A stretch of DNA of 64,000 nucleotides. It comes from Ktedonospora formicarum. GTDB lineage: Bacteria; Chloroflexota; Ktedonobacteria; Ktedonobacterales; Ktedonobacteraceae. A model generated the notes under the pieces. It saw nothing but the letters and a program-made list of their open reading frames with translations, did not search any database and was not told the DNA's origin. Positions 42,548 to 52,300 of this stretch are shown in pieces. The translations under genes were made by a program, and so were the position numbers. The stretch's first letter is position 1. The number at the start of each line of letters is the position of its first letter. The stretch lies in contig NZ_BNJF01000002.1 in NCBI RefSeq assembly GCF_016587355.1, forward strand, positions 1,240,001 through 1,304,000, given 5' to 3'.

Positions 42548-43927
42548 CTATGAGCGTCGTCTAACGATCATTTTGATGGGATGATCAGGGCGTAGGGTCA
42601 GCGATTTTCCTGGGTCTGGTGTGATCTTCTGGTTGGGGACCAGTTCAAAGGTGACACGCTGTGCGATGGTTGCTAGTAGCAATTGTCCTTCCATCATGGA
42701 GAAATGATTGCCAATACAGATGCGGGGGCCAGCCCCAAAGGGAAGGTATGCATAGCGAGGCAGTTGCTTCTCGCGTTCGGGCGTGAAGCGCTCAGGTTGG
42801 AAGGCTTCTGGCTGCGGGAAGAAGTCCGAGCGGTAATGCATTATGTATGGCGCGATAATGGCTACGTCGCCCTTATGTAGCTGGTACCCATTTATGTCCA
42901 GATCTTTGAGGGCCGCGCGGGCTATCGCGTACGCAGGAGGATACATACGTAGCGTTTCTTTGAAAACCTGGAGACAATAGGGGAGATTTGGCAAATCGGC
43001 GTAGGTAGGTAGACGACCCTGGAGGATGGTATCAACCTCCTGCTGTAATGTGCGGTACGTTTCTGGATGTTGGGCCAGTAAAAACCAGGCCCAGGTAAGG
43101 GCTGTCGCTGTGGTTTCATGCCCGGCCCCAAAGAGGGTCAGACATTCGTCAATGATCTGCTCATCATTCATTGGTTCACCATCATCATCGCGCGCATTGA
43201 GCAGAATAGAGAGGAAGTCATTGCGCTCTGCTGTGCTACTTTGTCTTTCAGAGATCATCTGCTGAATGCGGTTCCTGAGCAGCGCAATGGCCTGGCGCGT
43301 GCGATTATTCTTTGGTGTAGGCCAGGAGTAAGGAACTGGGATTATACGTGCCAGACGATCCCCTATGAAGCTTAGTGTTGTCTCCATGGCTGACCCCAGG
43401 TCGCTTGTTTCTGAGAATACATCGGCGTCAAAGAGGACCTTTCCAATGATACTCATAGTGGTCGCGATCATCTCATTGTCGATAAGAATGACCTCGCCAT
43501 CGCGCCATCCGCTCTGGATCTCCTCGCCATAGAAGGCCATCGTATCCGCGTAGCTCGCAATGTGTCGTGGCTGGAAGGAAGGGGCCATCAATTTACGCTG
43601 GCGACGATGGAAGTCTCCTTCGCTAATGAAGATGCCATTGCCTATAACTGGGCGAAAGACATTATGTGTTGACTCGCCTTTGTCGAAATCATATGCGTGC
43701 TCAACCAGAATGCTGTGCACATGATGAGGGGCGCTAAACGTTGGAAGAGCATAAGGCCCCATATGGAAACCACCAACCTCTCCCAACTCCTGCCAGATGC
43801 GCATGAGTATCTGCAAACGGTCCTTCTGGTAGGCGAAAAGACTACCAACAAGTGGTGGCTCTTTGATAAAAGGTATAGGCTTGGCTGTCGCTGTTTCAGG
43901 CCCTTCTGTATTGATTTCTGTTACCAT
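42548..43927 (-). CDS. cytochrome P450 (canonical)
   Basis: 459 residues. The I-helix is intact (LFGAGHETTATALTWAW), with ExxR in KETLRMYPP and heme loop FGAGPRICIG. Unlike the first P450 it keeps the acid-alcohol pair, so normal oxygen activation is expected. It resembles CYP102/CYP110-like fatty-acid or terpene hydroxylases; the natural substrate is unknown. The ATG at 43927 is preferred to an upstream in-frame codon (43978) that has no family support. No redox partner is adjacent. Confidence 0.93.
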   Translation of the reverse strand: MVTEINTEGPETATAKPIPFIKEPPLVGSLFAYQKDRLQILMRIWQELGEVGGFHMGPYALPTFSAPHHVHSILVEHAYDFDKGESTHNVFRPVIGNGIFISEGDFHRRQRKLMAPSFQPRHIASYADTMAFYGEEIQSGWRDGEVILIDNEMIATTMSIIGKVLFDADVFSETSDLGSAMETTLSFIGDRLARIIPVPYSWPTPKNNRTRQAIALLRNRIQQMISERQSSTAERNDFLSILLNARDDDGEPMNDEQIIDECLTLFGAGHETTATALTWAWFLLAQHPETYRTLQQEVDTILQGRLPTYADLPNLPYCLQVFKETLRMYPPAYAIARAALKDLDINGYQLHKGDVAIIAPYIMHYRSDFFPQPEAFQPERFTPEREKQLPRYAYLPFGAGPRICIGNHFSMMEGQLLLATIAQRVTFELVPNQKITPDPGKSLTLRPDHPIKMIVRRRS

Positions 43928-44163
43928 AGCGTTCTTTGCCTCATAACCTGATGTGATATTCGAGAGGGCTCTCGGCAATCAAGTTACTCACTAGGATTGT
44001 TTTAACTTTTTGTCTCTTCCATTTAATCACACAAAGAAGGCTATGACCTCCATCGCAGGAGGGGTTGTAAGGTGGATTCTTTTCTCCATTTCGCCATTAA
44101 TAGGGAAGAAGTTACAGAAAGCATGAACTTTTGTGTAACTTCTCCCTGCCTGCCCGGTATTGC

Positions 44164-44799
44164 TCAGCGATACTTGAGTTCGCCTGCACGAATAGGAACT
44201 GTGAGGCGATTTTCCATTGGTGCGAGGGGGCAAACCCAGGCATCATTATAGGCGCAAGAGGGGTTATAGGCGTAGTTGAAGTCAAGGATGATGGTATTCT
44301 TTCCGTCTTCTCCTGCTGGAATTGGGGTGCTACCCTTTACTGTATCAAAGAGATAGCGACCTCCGCCGTAAGCTTCCTGAGGACAGGTTGTATCGCGGAA
44401 AGGTAGAAAGAGACCGCCACCATAGACGTCAAGCCAGTAGAGATCAAGAGATGCTTCTTCCCCTTCAACCGTGAAATGTACACGACCTACTGTGGCCATC
44501 TCCATACTTTCTGTGCTATTCATTGCGGTTGACTGCCGTTGAGGCTCTACATTGGTCTCAATCTCGACGGCAAAGCGTAGTGCTGGATTATAGGGAAAAT
44601 AAGGTAATGCTGTGAACGTGCGACGCTGCTCCTCGGTGAGGGCGGATTGGGAGTGTTGCGCGAAGAGGGTATCTCGCCTCATGCAAAAGCGCTTCCAGAT
44701 TGCTTCGCTATCCTTACCTGCTAGTATGGCGTGGTCGCGTTCGCGATAAAGCGCGAAGACTTGTTGCCGATAGTCATAAAGTTCTAAATAGGTAGACAT
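44164..44799 (-). CDS. DUF1684 domain protein
   Basis: 211 residues from ATG 44799 (MSTYLELYDYRQQV). DUF1684 blocks are present: YWLDVYGGGLFLPFRD, FNYAYNPSCAYN and CPLAPMENRLTVPIRAGE. These proteins are cytosolic or lipoprotein-type with conserved Tyr, Asn and Cys, function unknown. An upstream in-frame extension to 44853 has no ribosome site. It is monocistronic. Confidence 0.88.
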   Translation of the reverse strand: MSTYLELYDYRQQVFALYRERDHAILAGKDSEAIWKRFCMRRDTLFAQHSQSALTEEQRRTFTALPYFPYNPALRFAVEIETNVEPQRQSTAMNSTESMEMATVGRVHFTVEGEEASLDLYWLDVYGGGLFLPFRDTTCPQEAYGGGRYLFDTVKGSTPIPAGEDGKNTIILDFNYAYNPSCAYNDAWVCPLAPMENRLTVPIRAGELKYR

Positions 44800-44969
44800 T
44801 CCAAACTCGACTTTCTGTATGTGTGTAAAGCATTGAATAACTTGAGTATACAACGAGATCTATGTTTGGTTGCTTGCAAAGAGAACTAACGCGCGAGCCA
44901 TGCACCCATCATCTTTGATAGGTCCTATGCTCGCACCTGCTTCTCGGCTAAACACCAATGTTAGTCCCT

Positions 44970-46484
44970 CTAAAATCTGCCATCCTCGTACAGGCGAATA
45001 GGATGAATAATCGCGCTTCTTGTGGCTGGTGGACGCCCTTCATGACTGGCCTCGCAGCAGAGCGCGAGGCTCATGAGGTAGTCGTCATGACCATCGGCCT
45101 CGGAGACATACATGTTCATTAGCCCCTCCGCTGGAACATTATAGCGAGCATGATGTAGCTGATGCCAGCATTGGCTATAGCTGGCGTGGGGGGCTCCCTC
45201 CTGACGATAAATGCTGATGCGTCCGGCGTTGACGAGGTTTAGGAGGTGAAAGGTGAGCTGTGACTTGCTGGCGCGAGTGAAATGGAAAGGGCGGACAAGC
45301 TCTGGTCCAAAGCGCTCGGTAAGCATGGAAGCCAGCCCTTCACCAAGGCCAGTTTTGTCAACGACAAGTCGTCGCAGGCCCCAGTCGGCGATGATGTGTT
45401 TCACCGAGGCATATTGATCGGTATACTTCATGCCAGTCCAGGCATAGTGATGTACAATGCGTAGCTCAGGAAGATCGAGTTCGTTAAGGGTAATGTGAGC
45501 GATAGTAAGGACGGTGCTGTCGTGCTTGTGGGCGGGAAGCCCCATCTGTGGACGCTGCTCACCCGCCACGTCTAGCCCAGCAACATAGAAACCCTCCTCA
45601 TGATTAGGTGTGTTTTCCCAGGAGTGATCGCCTTGAAGGAGATCTGTTTGTAGTTCGTTGAAGAGGTAACCTGAACCGAGAATGGAGAGCAGGCGATACT
45701 GAGTACGCACGCTTACATGGTCTTCACCCAGACGGGCGATTTCACTTTCGACGTAGTGTTTATAGTTGGCATTGATGGCAGCCAGGGTGCGCCAGTCAAA
45801 TTCGAAGTGGCGTTGGCGATTGTCCTGGTATTGAAGTTCCAGGTTATGTGCGCGAGCGCGAGCGAGTAGAGTGTCCTCGGACCAGGCGGTGCCATAGAGG
45901 ACAGTGGTAGCATTGGTCGTGCTAGCCATTGGTCTGAGATCAGTATCATACTTGTCAGGATCTACATTTTGTGCTTCATCGATTTCGAGAAGCAACGACG
46001 CGGTCGCGCCGACAATATTGGCGCCCGGACCTGCTGAGAAAAACATGACTCGTGGACCTGATTGATACGCGACTTGCTCGCGCTCCGGAGCAAGTCCAAT
46101 AATGTAGCCAAAGTGTTTCCAGACGCGCTCGCGAGTTAGCTCAGCTTCGAGGAGGCTCAGGAGGCGCTGGCGGCTATTAATGGTCTGTGGCTTATAAGTT
46201 GGGGCAGCCTTAATGATGCAACCTTCTGGCATACAGAAGAGTAGGTAGGCTTCCAGGGCGGCGCTAAGCTGGTTTTTTCCCATTTGACGCGCGAACATAA
46301 CGGTAAAGGTGTCGCCTCGTCCGGTGAGGACGCTGTCGAGAATAGCGTCGCCTACAAGTTCCTGGTAGGGGTAGAGCGGTCGGCCCAGGATTTCGCGAGC
46401 GAACCAGCCCAATCCAGGACGTTCGGGGCAGGCGGGCAGAATGATTGGTGACTGGTTTGACCGTTTTGATCTCCGCATCGACAT
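44970..46484 (-). CDS. phage-type terminase large subunit-like protein (orphan)
   Basis: 504 residues. An ATPase half has Walker A-like FARQMGKNQLSAALEAYLL and Walker B LLLEIDEAQ, and an RNase H-like nuclease half has YVAGLDVAGE, LVVDKTGLGEG and ADGHDDYLMSLAL, matching the three acidic clusters of terminase large subunits. All look intact. Terminases package phage DNA, but there is no portal, capsid, small terminase or integrase nearby. It has a strong AGGAGG site at 46484. It is therefore a lone gene, a domesticated or decayed-prophage survivor. Confidence 0.85.
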   Translation of the reverse strand: MSMRRSKRSNQSPIILPACPERPGLGWFAREILGRPLYPYQELVGDAILDSVLTGRGDTFTVMFARQMGKNQLSAALEAYLLFCMPEGCIIKAAPTYKPQTINSRQRLLSLLEAELTRERVWKHFGYIIGLAPEREQVAYQSGPRVMFFSAGPGANIVGATASLLLEIDEAQNVDPDKYDTDLRPMASTTNATTVLYGTAWSEDTLLARARAHNLELQYQDNRQRHFEFDWRTLAAINANYKHYVESEIARLGEDHVSVRTQYRLLSILGSGYLFNELQTDLLQGDHSWENTPNHEEGFYVAGLDVAGEQRPQMGLPAHKHDSTVLTIAHITLNELDLPELRIVHHYAWTGMKYTDQYASVKHIIADWGLRRLVVDKTGLGEGLASMLTERFGPELVRPFHFTRASKSQLTFHLLNLVNAGRISIYRQEGAPHASYSQCWHQLHHARYNVPAEGLMNMYVSEADGHDDYLMSLALCCEASHEGRPPATRSAIIHPIRLYEDGRF

Positions 46485-46865
46485 TTCCTCCTCCTCTTCT
46501 TCACATGTGCGAAAATGACCAGTATCAGCCTATTCTTTTTGCCTTCCCAAAAAGCGGTAATATGGTATGTATTGATTATATGTGCCCGCAATTATATTAA
46601 CGCACGTATTCTTAAAATGTAACTATTAGAATGATCCATTCATATGATTGTTGAATTATTACATTTGATAATAAGAGATATCTGATGCATAAATCATGTG
46701 ATCCAAACATCTAGAAAAACAAATAATGCTATCTAGCTGGTGGGCGTAACATACAGCCACGACTTGATTAGCTCTTAATTTTATGGTTAAAGTCGTAACA
46801 TAGTCTCCCTCCTGAACGTGTTTTGATGTTGGCGGATAATTATCGAACTGTAAGGAGGAGGGCCT
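46485..46865. other. AT-rich intergenic region upstream of the orphan terminase
   Basis: 381 bp, visibly more AT-rich than the surroundings. It has no gene I can support. Inverted ACGACTT/AAGTCGT elements lie at about 46761-46796, and an AAGGAGG ribosome site for the following hydrolase is at its end. Confidence 0.45.
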
Positions 46866-47699
46866 TTGGCTGTGAGTACAAACATTATTACAACTCAAGA
46901 TGGTACAAGGATCTTCTATAAAGATTGGGGTACAGGGCAGCCTGTTGTCTTTAGCCATGGTTGGCCGCTAAATGCCGACGTATGGGATGATCAGATGTTC
47001 CTTGTGGCCTCCAATAGCTATCGCGGAGTCGCCCATGATCGACGCGGACATGGGCGATCTAGCCAGACCTGGAACGGCAATGATATGGATACATATGCTG
47101 ATGATCTGGCGGCGGTTATGGATGAACTTGATCTAAAAGATGTGGTTCTGGTTGGACATTCTACTGGCGGAGGTGAGGTCGCTCGCTATATTGGACGTCA
47201 CGGAACTTCGCGTGTCGCCAAGGCTGTGTTGGTAGGAGCAGTGCCGCCATTGATGCTCAAGACACCTACGAATCCTGGTGGCCTCCCTATTGAGGCGTTT
47301 GACCAGATCCGAGCGGGTCTCGTTGCGGATCGCTCACAATACTATAAGGATTTAAGTTCTCCTTTTTACGGCGCCAATCGTCCAGGCGCTAAAGTCTCAC
47401 AGGGATTGCGCGATGCATTCTGGTTGTGGTCGATGCAGGTTGGATTTAAAGGTGCTTATGATTGCGTCAAAGCCTTTTCAGAGACGGACTTCACGGAGGA
47501 TCTTAAGAAAATTGATATCCCAACTTTGATTATACATGGTGACGCAGACCAGATTGTACCTATTGGTGACTCGGCCCAGCTTTCCTCAAAGCTGGTCAAG
47601 AATGCTACCTTAAAGGTCTATCCAGGTGCTCCTCATGGGCTTACCAGTACGCATAAGGACCATTTTAACGCTGATCTATTGGCCTTTTTAAAGTCATGA
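46866..47699 (+). CDS. alpha/beta hydrolase (non-heme chloroperoxidase-like)
   Basis: 277 residues with catalytic Ser in VGHSTGGGEV, Asp in HGDADQIVP and His in GAPHGLTSTH, plus the HGWPLNADVWDDQ segment of the cofactor-free haloperoxidase/esterase family. It is probably an esterase or perhydrolase. The start is TTG at 46866: AAGGAGG (46852-46858) is 7 nt upstream, and a GTG six bases later would be 13 nt away. It is closed by a 13-bp hairpin overlapping the stop. Confidence 0.92.
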   Translation: MAVSTNIITTQDGTRIFYKDWGTGQPVVFSHGWPLNADVWDDQMFLVASNSYRGVAHDRRGHGRSSQTWNGNDMDTYADDLAAVMDELDLKDVVLVGHSTGGGEVARYIGRHGTSRVAKAVLVGAVPPLMLKTPTNPGGLPIEAFDQIRAGLVADRSQYYKDLSSPFYGANRPGAKVSQGLRDAFWLWSMQVGFKGAYDCVKAFSETDFTEDLKKIDIPTLIIHGDADQIVPIGDSAQLSSKLVKNATLKVYPGAPHGLTSTHKDHFNADLLAFLKS

Positions 47700-47725
47700 G
47701 AAATGAATAAACTCATTTCTCATGA
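47694..47725 (+). terminator. hairpin at the hydrolase stop
   Basis: TCATGAGAAATGA (47694-47706) pairs perfectly with TCATTTCTCATGA (47713-47725), loop ATAAAC. The stop codon lies within the stem. Confidence 0.7.
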
Positions 47726-47743
47726 GATATCCGGCTTGCCCTC

Positions 47744-49129
47744 CTATTGGCGTGGGGACACATGTCCATGCTTGCCGATATACTCTTCCATTGCCTCTCG
47801 CAGGATAACTGGCACATCGTAGTGTGGCTTGAGTCCCCACGTAGAATCGATGTAGTTACTGCTAGCATTAAGTTCGTTGTCTGTGCTTGCGATACGGTAG
47901 ATGCGTTCGGCCTCTACCGGGGCGCCTGCGATAAGAAGTTCTCCATCGTGGTAGCTGGCGCCGCTTAGATGAAAGAAACCAAGCGCGTGCCCACGCAATG
48001 GACGTGGACGCTCAGCGGCCTTCTGAGGGTTGTAGCCGCGCCGCACAGTAGCGAGCAGTTGTTCACCTGTCATTTCGACAATGGCAGGATTTGAAGGCCA
48101 GGGGCAAATTTCCCATAGCATTTTGCGTGTAAGTGGGCCTGCTGGAATGCCAGCGATAAAGGAGATGCCCGCCGTGACCATTCCGATATCCGCGCTCATC
48201 CTTTCGCGTAACATATCCGCCATCAAGTTTGCCGCAGCACACTCATGCTCCTCTGAATAGTCAAACGGTTTATCCATAATGCCCACAATCATATTGAGGT
48301 GATGCTCCATTTCTGCTTCAACACGTTCTACCTCAATCTGAATTTCGGGAGCGGGTGGAACCTCTTCTTCAACCGTTCGTACCTGAATCTGCTCAACGTG
48401 CAGGTTTGAACCATCCCAGAACAAGTCAATCTGACCCAGGTGTTGTGCAAAGTAGCCAGCTTGTGCGATCAGGACCTCGCCGATTTGTTCTCCCTCTGGT
48501 AGTAAGTCATGCGTGTGTGCCCCAATGATAAGTGGGACAATACCTTGTAACTCCAGCGCCAAATTGCGGTCATTAGGCAGCCCCAGGTGCGAGAGTACGA
48601 TGACTACCTCAGCTCCTTGCTGATGGAGTTCGGTTGTGAGTTCGCGTACCAGTGGTCCTGCTGGTAGCTCTGGCATGCTGAAGAATTCAGTATAGATATT
48701 ATTAAGGTTGTCTGTCAGGCCAATGATACCCAGCCGCAAACTTCCTGCCTGGAGAATTGTAGCTGGGAGCGCGCCCTCGGGTACCGCACCTTCAGGGGTG
48801 CGCATATTCGCTAATAATTCAGGAAAGTGGACAGCCTCACCATATTCTTTAAGGATCTGATATCCATACCGCATCATGCCGCCATTTCCAATGGTTGCTG
48901 CATCGCAGCCTGCTACCGCTAGCAGGCGGTGCATCCCGACTCCGCGTGTCAGGTTACTCAAGCGCACTGATGATTCTTCGATATCGCCCCCATCCAGATA
49001 GAGTATCGGAAGTTCGGGATGCTCCTCTCGCTCACGCTTGACTAGTGTGGCGATACGTGCAAGCCCTGCTATTCGTCCATGAATATCATTGCTGTGTAAA
49101 ATGCGTATACGCTGAGGTGTAGCAGCCAT
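47744..49129 (-). CDS. 5'-nucleotidase/metallophosphatase family protein with altered metal motif
   Basis: 461 residues from ATG 49129. It has the family's DxH in LHSNDIHGR (Asp15, His17), DGGDIEE (Asp49), VLSHLG and GAHTHDLLP, plus the C-terminal 5'-nucleotidase domain (MLWEICPWPSNPAIVEMTGEQ). The usual GNHE is IGNGGMMRYG: Asn82 remains but His83 is Gly, so the catalytic His that protonates the leaving group is missing. Activity may be reduced or altered. The protein lacks a signal peptide, unlike many secreted relatives. It is monocistronic. Confidence 0.85.
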   Translation of the reverse strand: MAATPQRIRILHSNDIHGRIAGLARIATLVKREREEHPELPILYLDGGDIEESSVRLSNLTRGVGMHRLLAVAGCDAATIGNGGMMRYGYQILKEYGEAVHFPELLANMRTPEGAVPEGALPATILQAGSLRLGIIGLTDNLNNIYTEFFSMPELPAGPLVRELTTELHQQGAEVVIVLSHLGLPNDRNLALELQGIVPLIIGAHTHDLLPEGEQIGEVLIAQAGYFAQHLGQIDLFWDGSNLHVEQIQVRTVEEEVPPAPEIQIEVERVEAEMEHHLNMIVGIMDKPFDYSEEHECAAANLMADMLRERMSADIGMVTAGISFIAGIPAGPLTRKMLWEICPWPSNPAIVEMTGEQLLATVRRGYNPQKAAERPRPLRGHALGFFHLSGASYHDGELLIAGAPVEAERIYRIASTDNELNASSNYIDSTWGLKPHYDVPVILREAMEEYIGKHGHVSPRQ

Positions 49130-49298
49130 AGAACGATCCTTTTCTTGTGTGTTTTGCCTGTATCTTAACATATGAGCTTTAAGTGGATTTAATATTTTTG
49201 TAAAGCATAAAGTAAGGGATGCAACATGCTTTCCATTGTTATGGTCAATTTGGATAGTAGCGTAGTGTCTTCTCTAAATCTGGATATTGTGATCACTA

Positions 49299-49319
49299 TC
49301 TGCTAAACTGCTTAGCAGA
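49299..49319. promoter_or_regulatory. 21-bp inverted repeat upstream of the recombinase-regulator fusion
   Basis: TCTGCTAA (49299-49306) and TTAGCAGA (49312-49319) are exact complements separated by ACTGC, ending 34 bp before the ATG at 49354. A TGATCA palindrome lies just upstream. The size and spacer fit either a dimeric operator or a core site for a tyrosine recombinase. Confidence 0.5.
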
Positions 49320-49353
49320 CATGATTAATAGTGTGACAGAAAAGGGAATTGTA

Positions 49354-52300
49354 ATGAGTCGCGAGGCACAGCCATCCATCACGGACGAGGGACAACAAAT
49401 GTTTATACAATACGCCAGTGCCCTTCACCAGACTCCCAAACTCTCATCAGTGACAGTGCGCAACTATTTGAGCGATCTCCGTCAGTTTATTGCCTGGTGT
49501 GAGCAAAAAGATGCTTCTCACATCACCTTTGCGCCTGAAAATATTACCCTCGCGTTGCTAATGCGATATCGCGACTACCTGCTCATTACGCTCAAGCTCA
49601 AGCATGCCAGTGTTAACCGCTCACTCATAAGCTTGAGGCGTTTCTTTTCCTGGGCATCAGCATCGTGTCTCACACAATGCGATTTTGGCAGTGCTTTCAC
49701 GCTTATCCCTCGGGACGCTCCAATGCCGAGATACTTGAACAATGAGGAGGAGCGTGCCTTGCTGGCTGCTGTAGGCACCTCTGGTTCATTGCGTGACCGG
49801 GCCATAATAAGCCTACTTCTTTATGCTGGCCTGAGAGCTCATGAGTTATGTGCTTTGACACCCCAACAGGTTCACTTTAATCAAGGAGGTGTGACGCTTA
49901 ATATCATAGATCAGCGCCAACATGTGCGCGAAGTGACGCTTGAAGAATGTTCTGCCCTAAGCGAGTATGTTGCTTCGCTTCCGTCTGAATGTACTTATCT
50001 CTTCATGTCAACAAAGACTGGGAAAGCCCTTACTGAGCGTGCGCTTGGGCATCTTGTATCGAAATATGCTAAACTTACGCGCCTCGTTGATATTAGCCCA
50101 CAGGATCTTCGCCACCGCTTTGGATATTGCATGGCCCAAACCCTCCCTCTGGAACAACTTGCACGCGTCATGGGCCATGAGTCGTCAGCATCTACTGTGC
50201 TCTACTTGCGAGGTGTTCAAACTTCATCTTCTACAATCCGCCCTGCAATACCAGTGCTTGCCTCTAAACTGTCTCCGCCGCATTTACCATCGCTGGTCAT
50301 AGAGCGTTTACGTCTGATGGATTGGCTTGATGGGGCGTGCTCTTATCCGCTTACACTAATACAAGCCCCCGCAGGCTATGGTAAGACGACAGTTGTGAGT
50401 CAGTGGCTTACCGTGCGCGATATGCTTCCCACTGCCTCCTGGTTCACCTTGGAGATAGATGATAACGACCCCTTTCGTTTCTGGAGTACCCTCGCGATGT
50501 CTCTCTTAGAGAAAGAACTGGCGCAATGCCTCATACAAAATCCGTCGAACGAGATTCCTACCCTTCTACTCAATGAGCTTGTGCATAAATCACATGATAT
50601 GCTGCTTGTGTTGGATAACTTTCAGGTCATCAGAGAGCCTCGGCTGGTGGAAATGTTGACTTATTTTTTAGATCATCTTCCACCGGATATGCGTGTTATA
50701 TTGCTTTCGCGCTCAGAACCCCTTCTTCCTCTTATGCAATGGCGTGCCAGAGGCAATTTGCGCGAGATGATTGCTGCTGATTTGCGTTTCTCGATGGAGG
50801 AAACGCTGACGTTTTTTAGCGAGGCTCTTTCCACACCACTTCCTGAGACTCTGCTCAAGCGCCTTGATACATCTCTGAAAGGCTGGCCCGCCGGATTGCG
50901 CCTTCTCTCTCTGGGGCTCACACATTCGCGTGTCAAGCTGGATATTGAGCAGGCTCTCACGTTATCTGTTTCAAATCCTGCTTCTCCTTATAAATTGCTA
51001 CTTGATTATTTTGATACTGAGATTTTCGCTACACAGCCTGAATTTTTGCAACGCTTTCTCCTACAGACAAGTGTATTGAGCCGTCTGAATGTTTCCCTCT
51101 GCAATGCTCTAGCTGGGGATGAAATGAGCACCTCTTCTTTGCAAATGATTGAGCGTTCAGGGCTTTTTCTAGAGGCGTCCGATGCTGGATGGTATAGTTA
51201 TCATCCACTCTTTGCCGAGTCGTTGCGTCGTAAGGCCACTCACAATCTCGGTGAGGAGGCTGTTCAGCGGTTAGCCCGGTTTGCCAGCCAGTGGTACGAG
51301 CAGCAAGGTATGCACGCAGAGGCTATAGAGGCGGCTTTGCTTTCACGAGACATGGAGCGTGTCGCGCTCCTGTTTGCTCATATTGAGATGCAGGGAGATG
51401 TCGAGGATATGCAAACCATCCTGCGTTGGGTCGAGCCGTTGCCAGAAGTCGTATTGCGTGAGCATCCTATGCTCTGCGTCTCTATCGCATCCGCGCTCCG
51501 CTTCTCGCAGGCGTCTCTACCCCTACCAGCAATGATAGCCGCACGTATAGAGACTCTTTTGCAGATGGCCGAGGAGAGTTGGCGACAGCGTAATATGCTT
51601 TCATGGGTTGGTGTGGTCTGGGGAAATCGCGCGCTGATTGGCCTGGATTTACAGCCCCTTGCTCACATTGCTCGTTCGGCTCGGCAGGCCCTTGCCCTGC
51701 TTCCTCCTGAGGACCCCGATAAGCATATTCAAGTCTGGATTGGCACATGTCAGTACTTTACAGGAAGTGAAATGCTCTTTCTTGGTAGGGTTAAAGAGGC
51801 TCATCGGACACTCTTAGCCGCCAAAGAGCGTAGCCTCTTTCTGAAGAACTACTTCCTGTCGAACTCCATTCATTCGGCATTGGGCAAGTGTAGCCTGCTT
51901 CAAGGCGAACTGCGCCAGGCAAGTACCTATCAGCGCGAAATGCTTGCTGAAGCTCGCAAGCAGAGTGACCATGAAATGGTTGTGGATGCATTGTCAGAGT
52001 TGGCATGGATTGCCATTGAGCGTAACGATCTAGTATCGGCGGAGCAGCAGGTTCGGGAAGCCCTTGAACTCGCTCGCCAGACTGGCGTTCGCCAGGACCT
52101 ACACGTTCAAGCCTGCTTACAACTAGCCCTCTTACGATATGCTCAGGGTGAGATTGAGGAGGCTCTACAAGATATCCTGGACCTTCTCCCACATCAACAT
52201 CAGGTTTGGACTTCCGACAATTCCTGGCTGTATGCTCGCCTTTATGTCTGGTATAGTCGCTTACTGCTTGCCACAGGTAACGCACAAGCGGTAGAGGTCA

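Noticed and set aside
46485..46865. Prophage attachment site beside the terminase
   Set aside because: No direct repeats flanking the region and no tRNA or integrase nearby.
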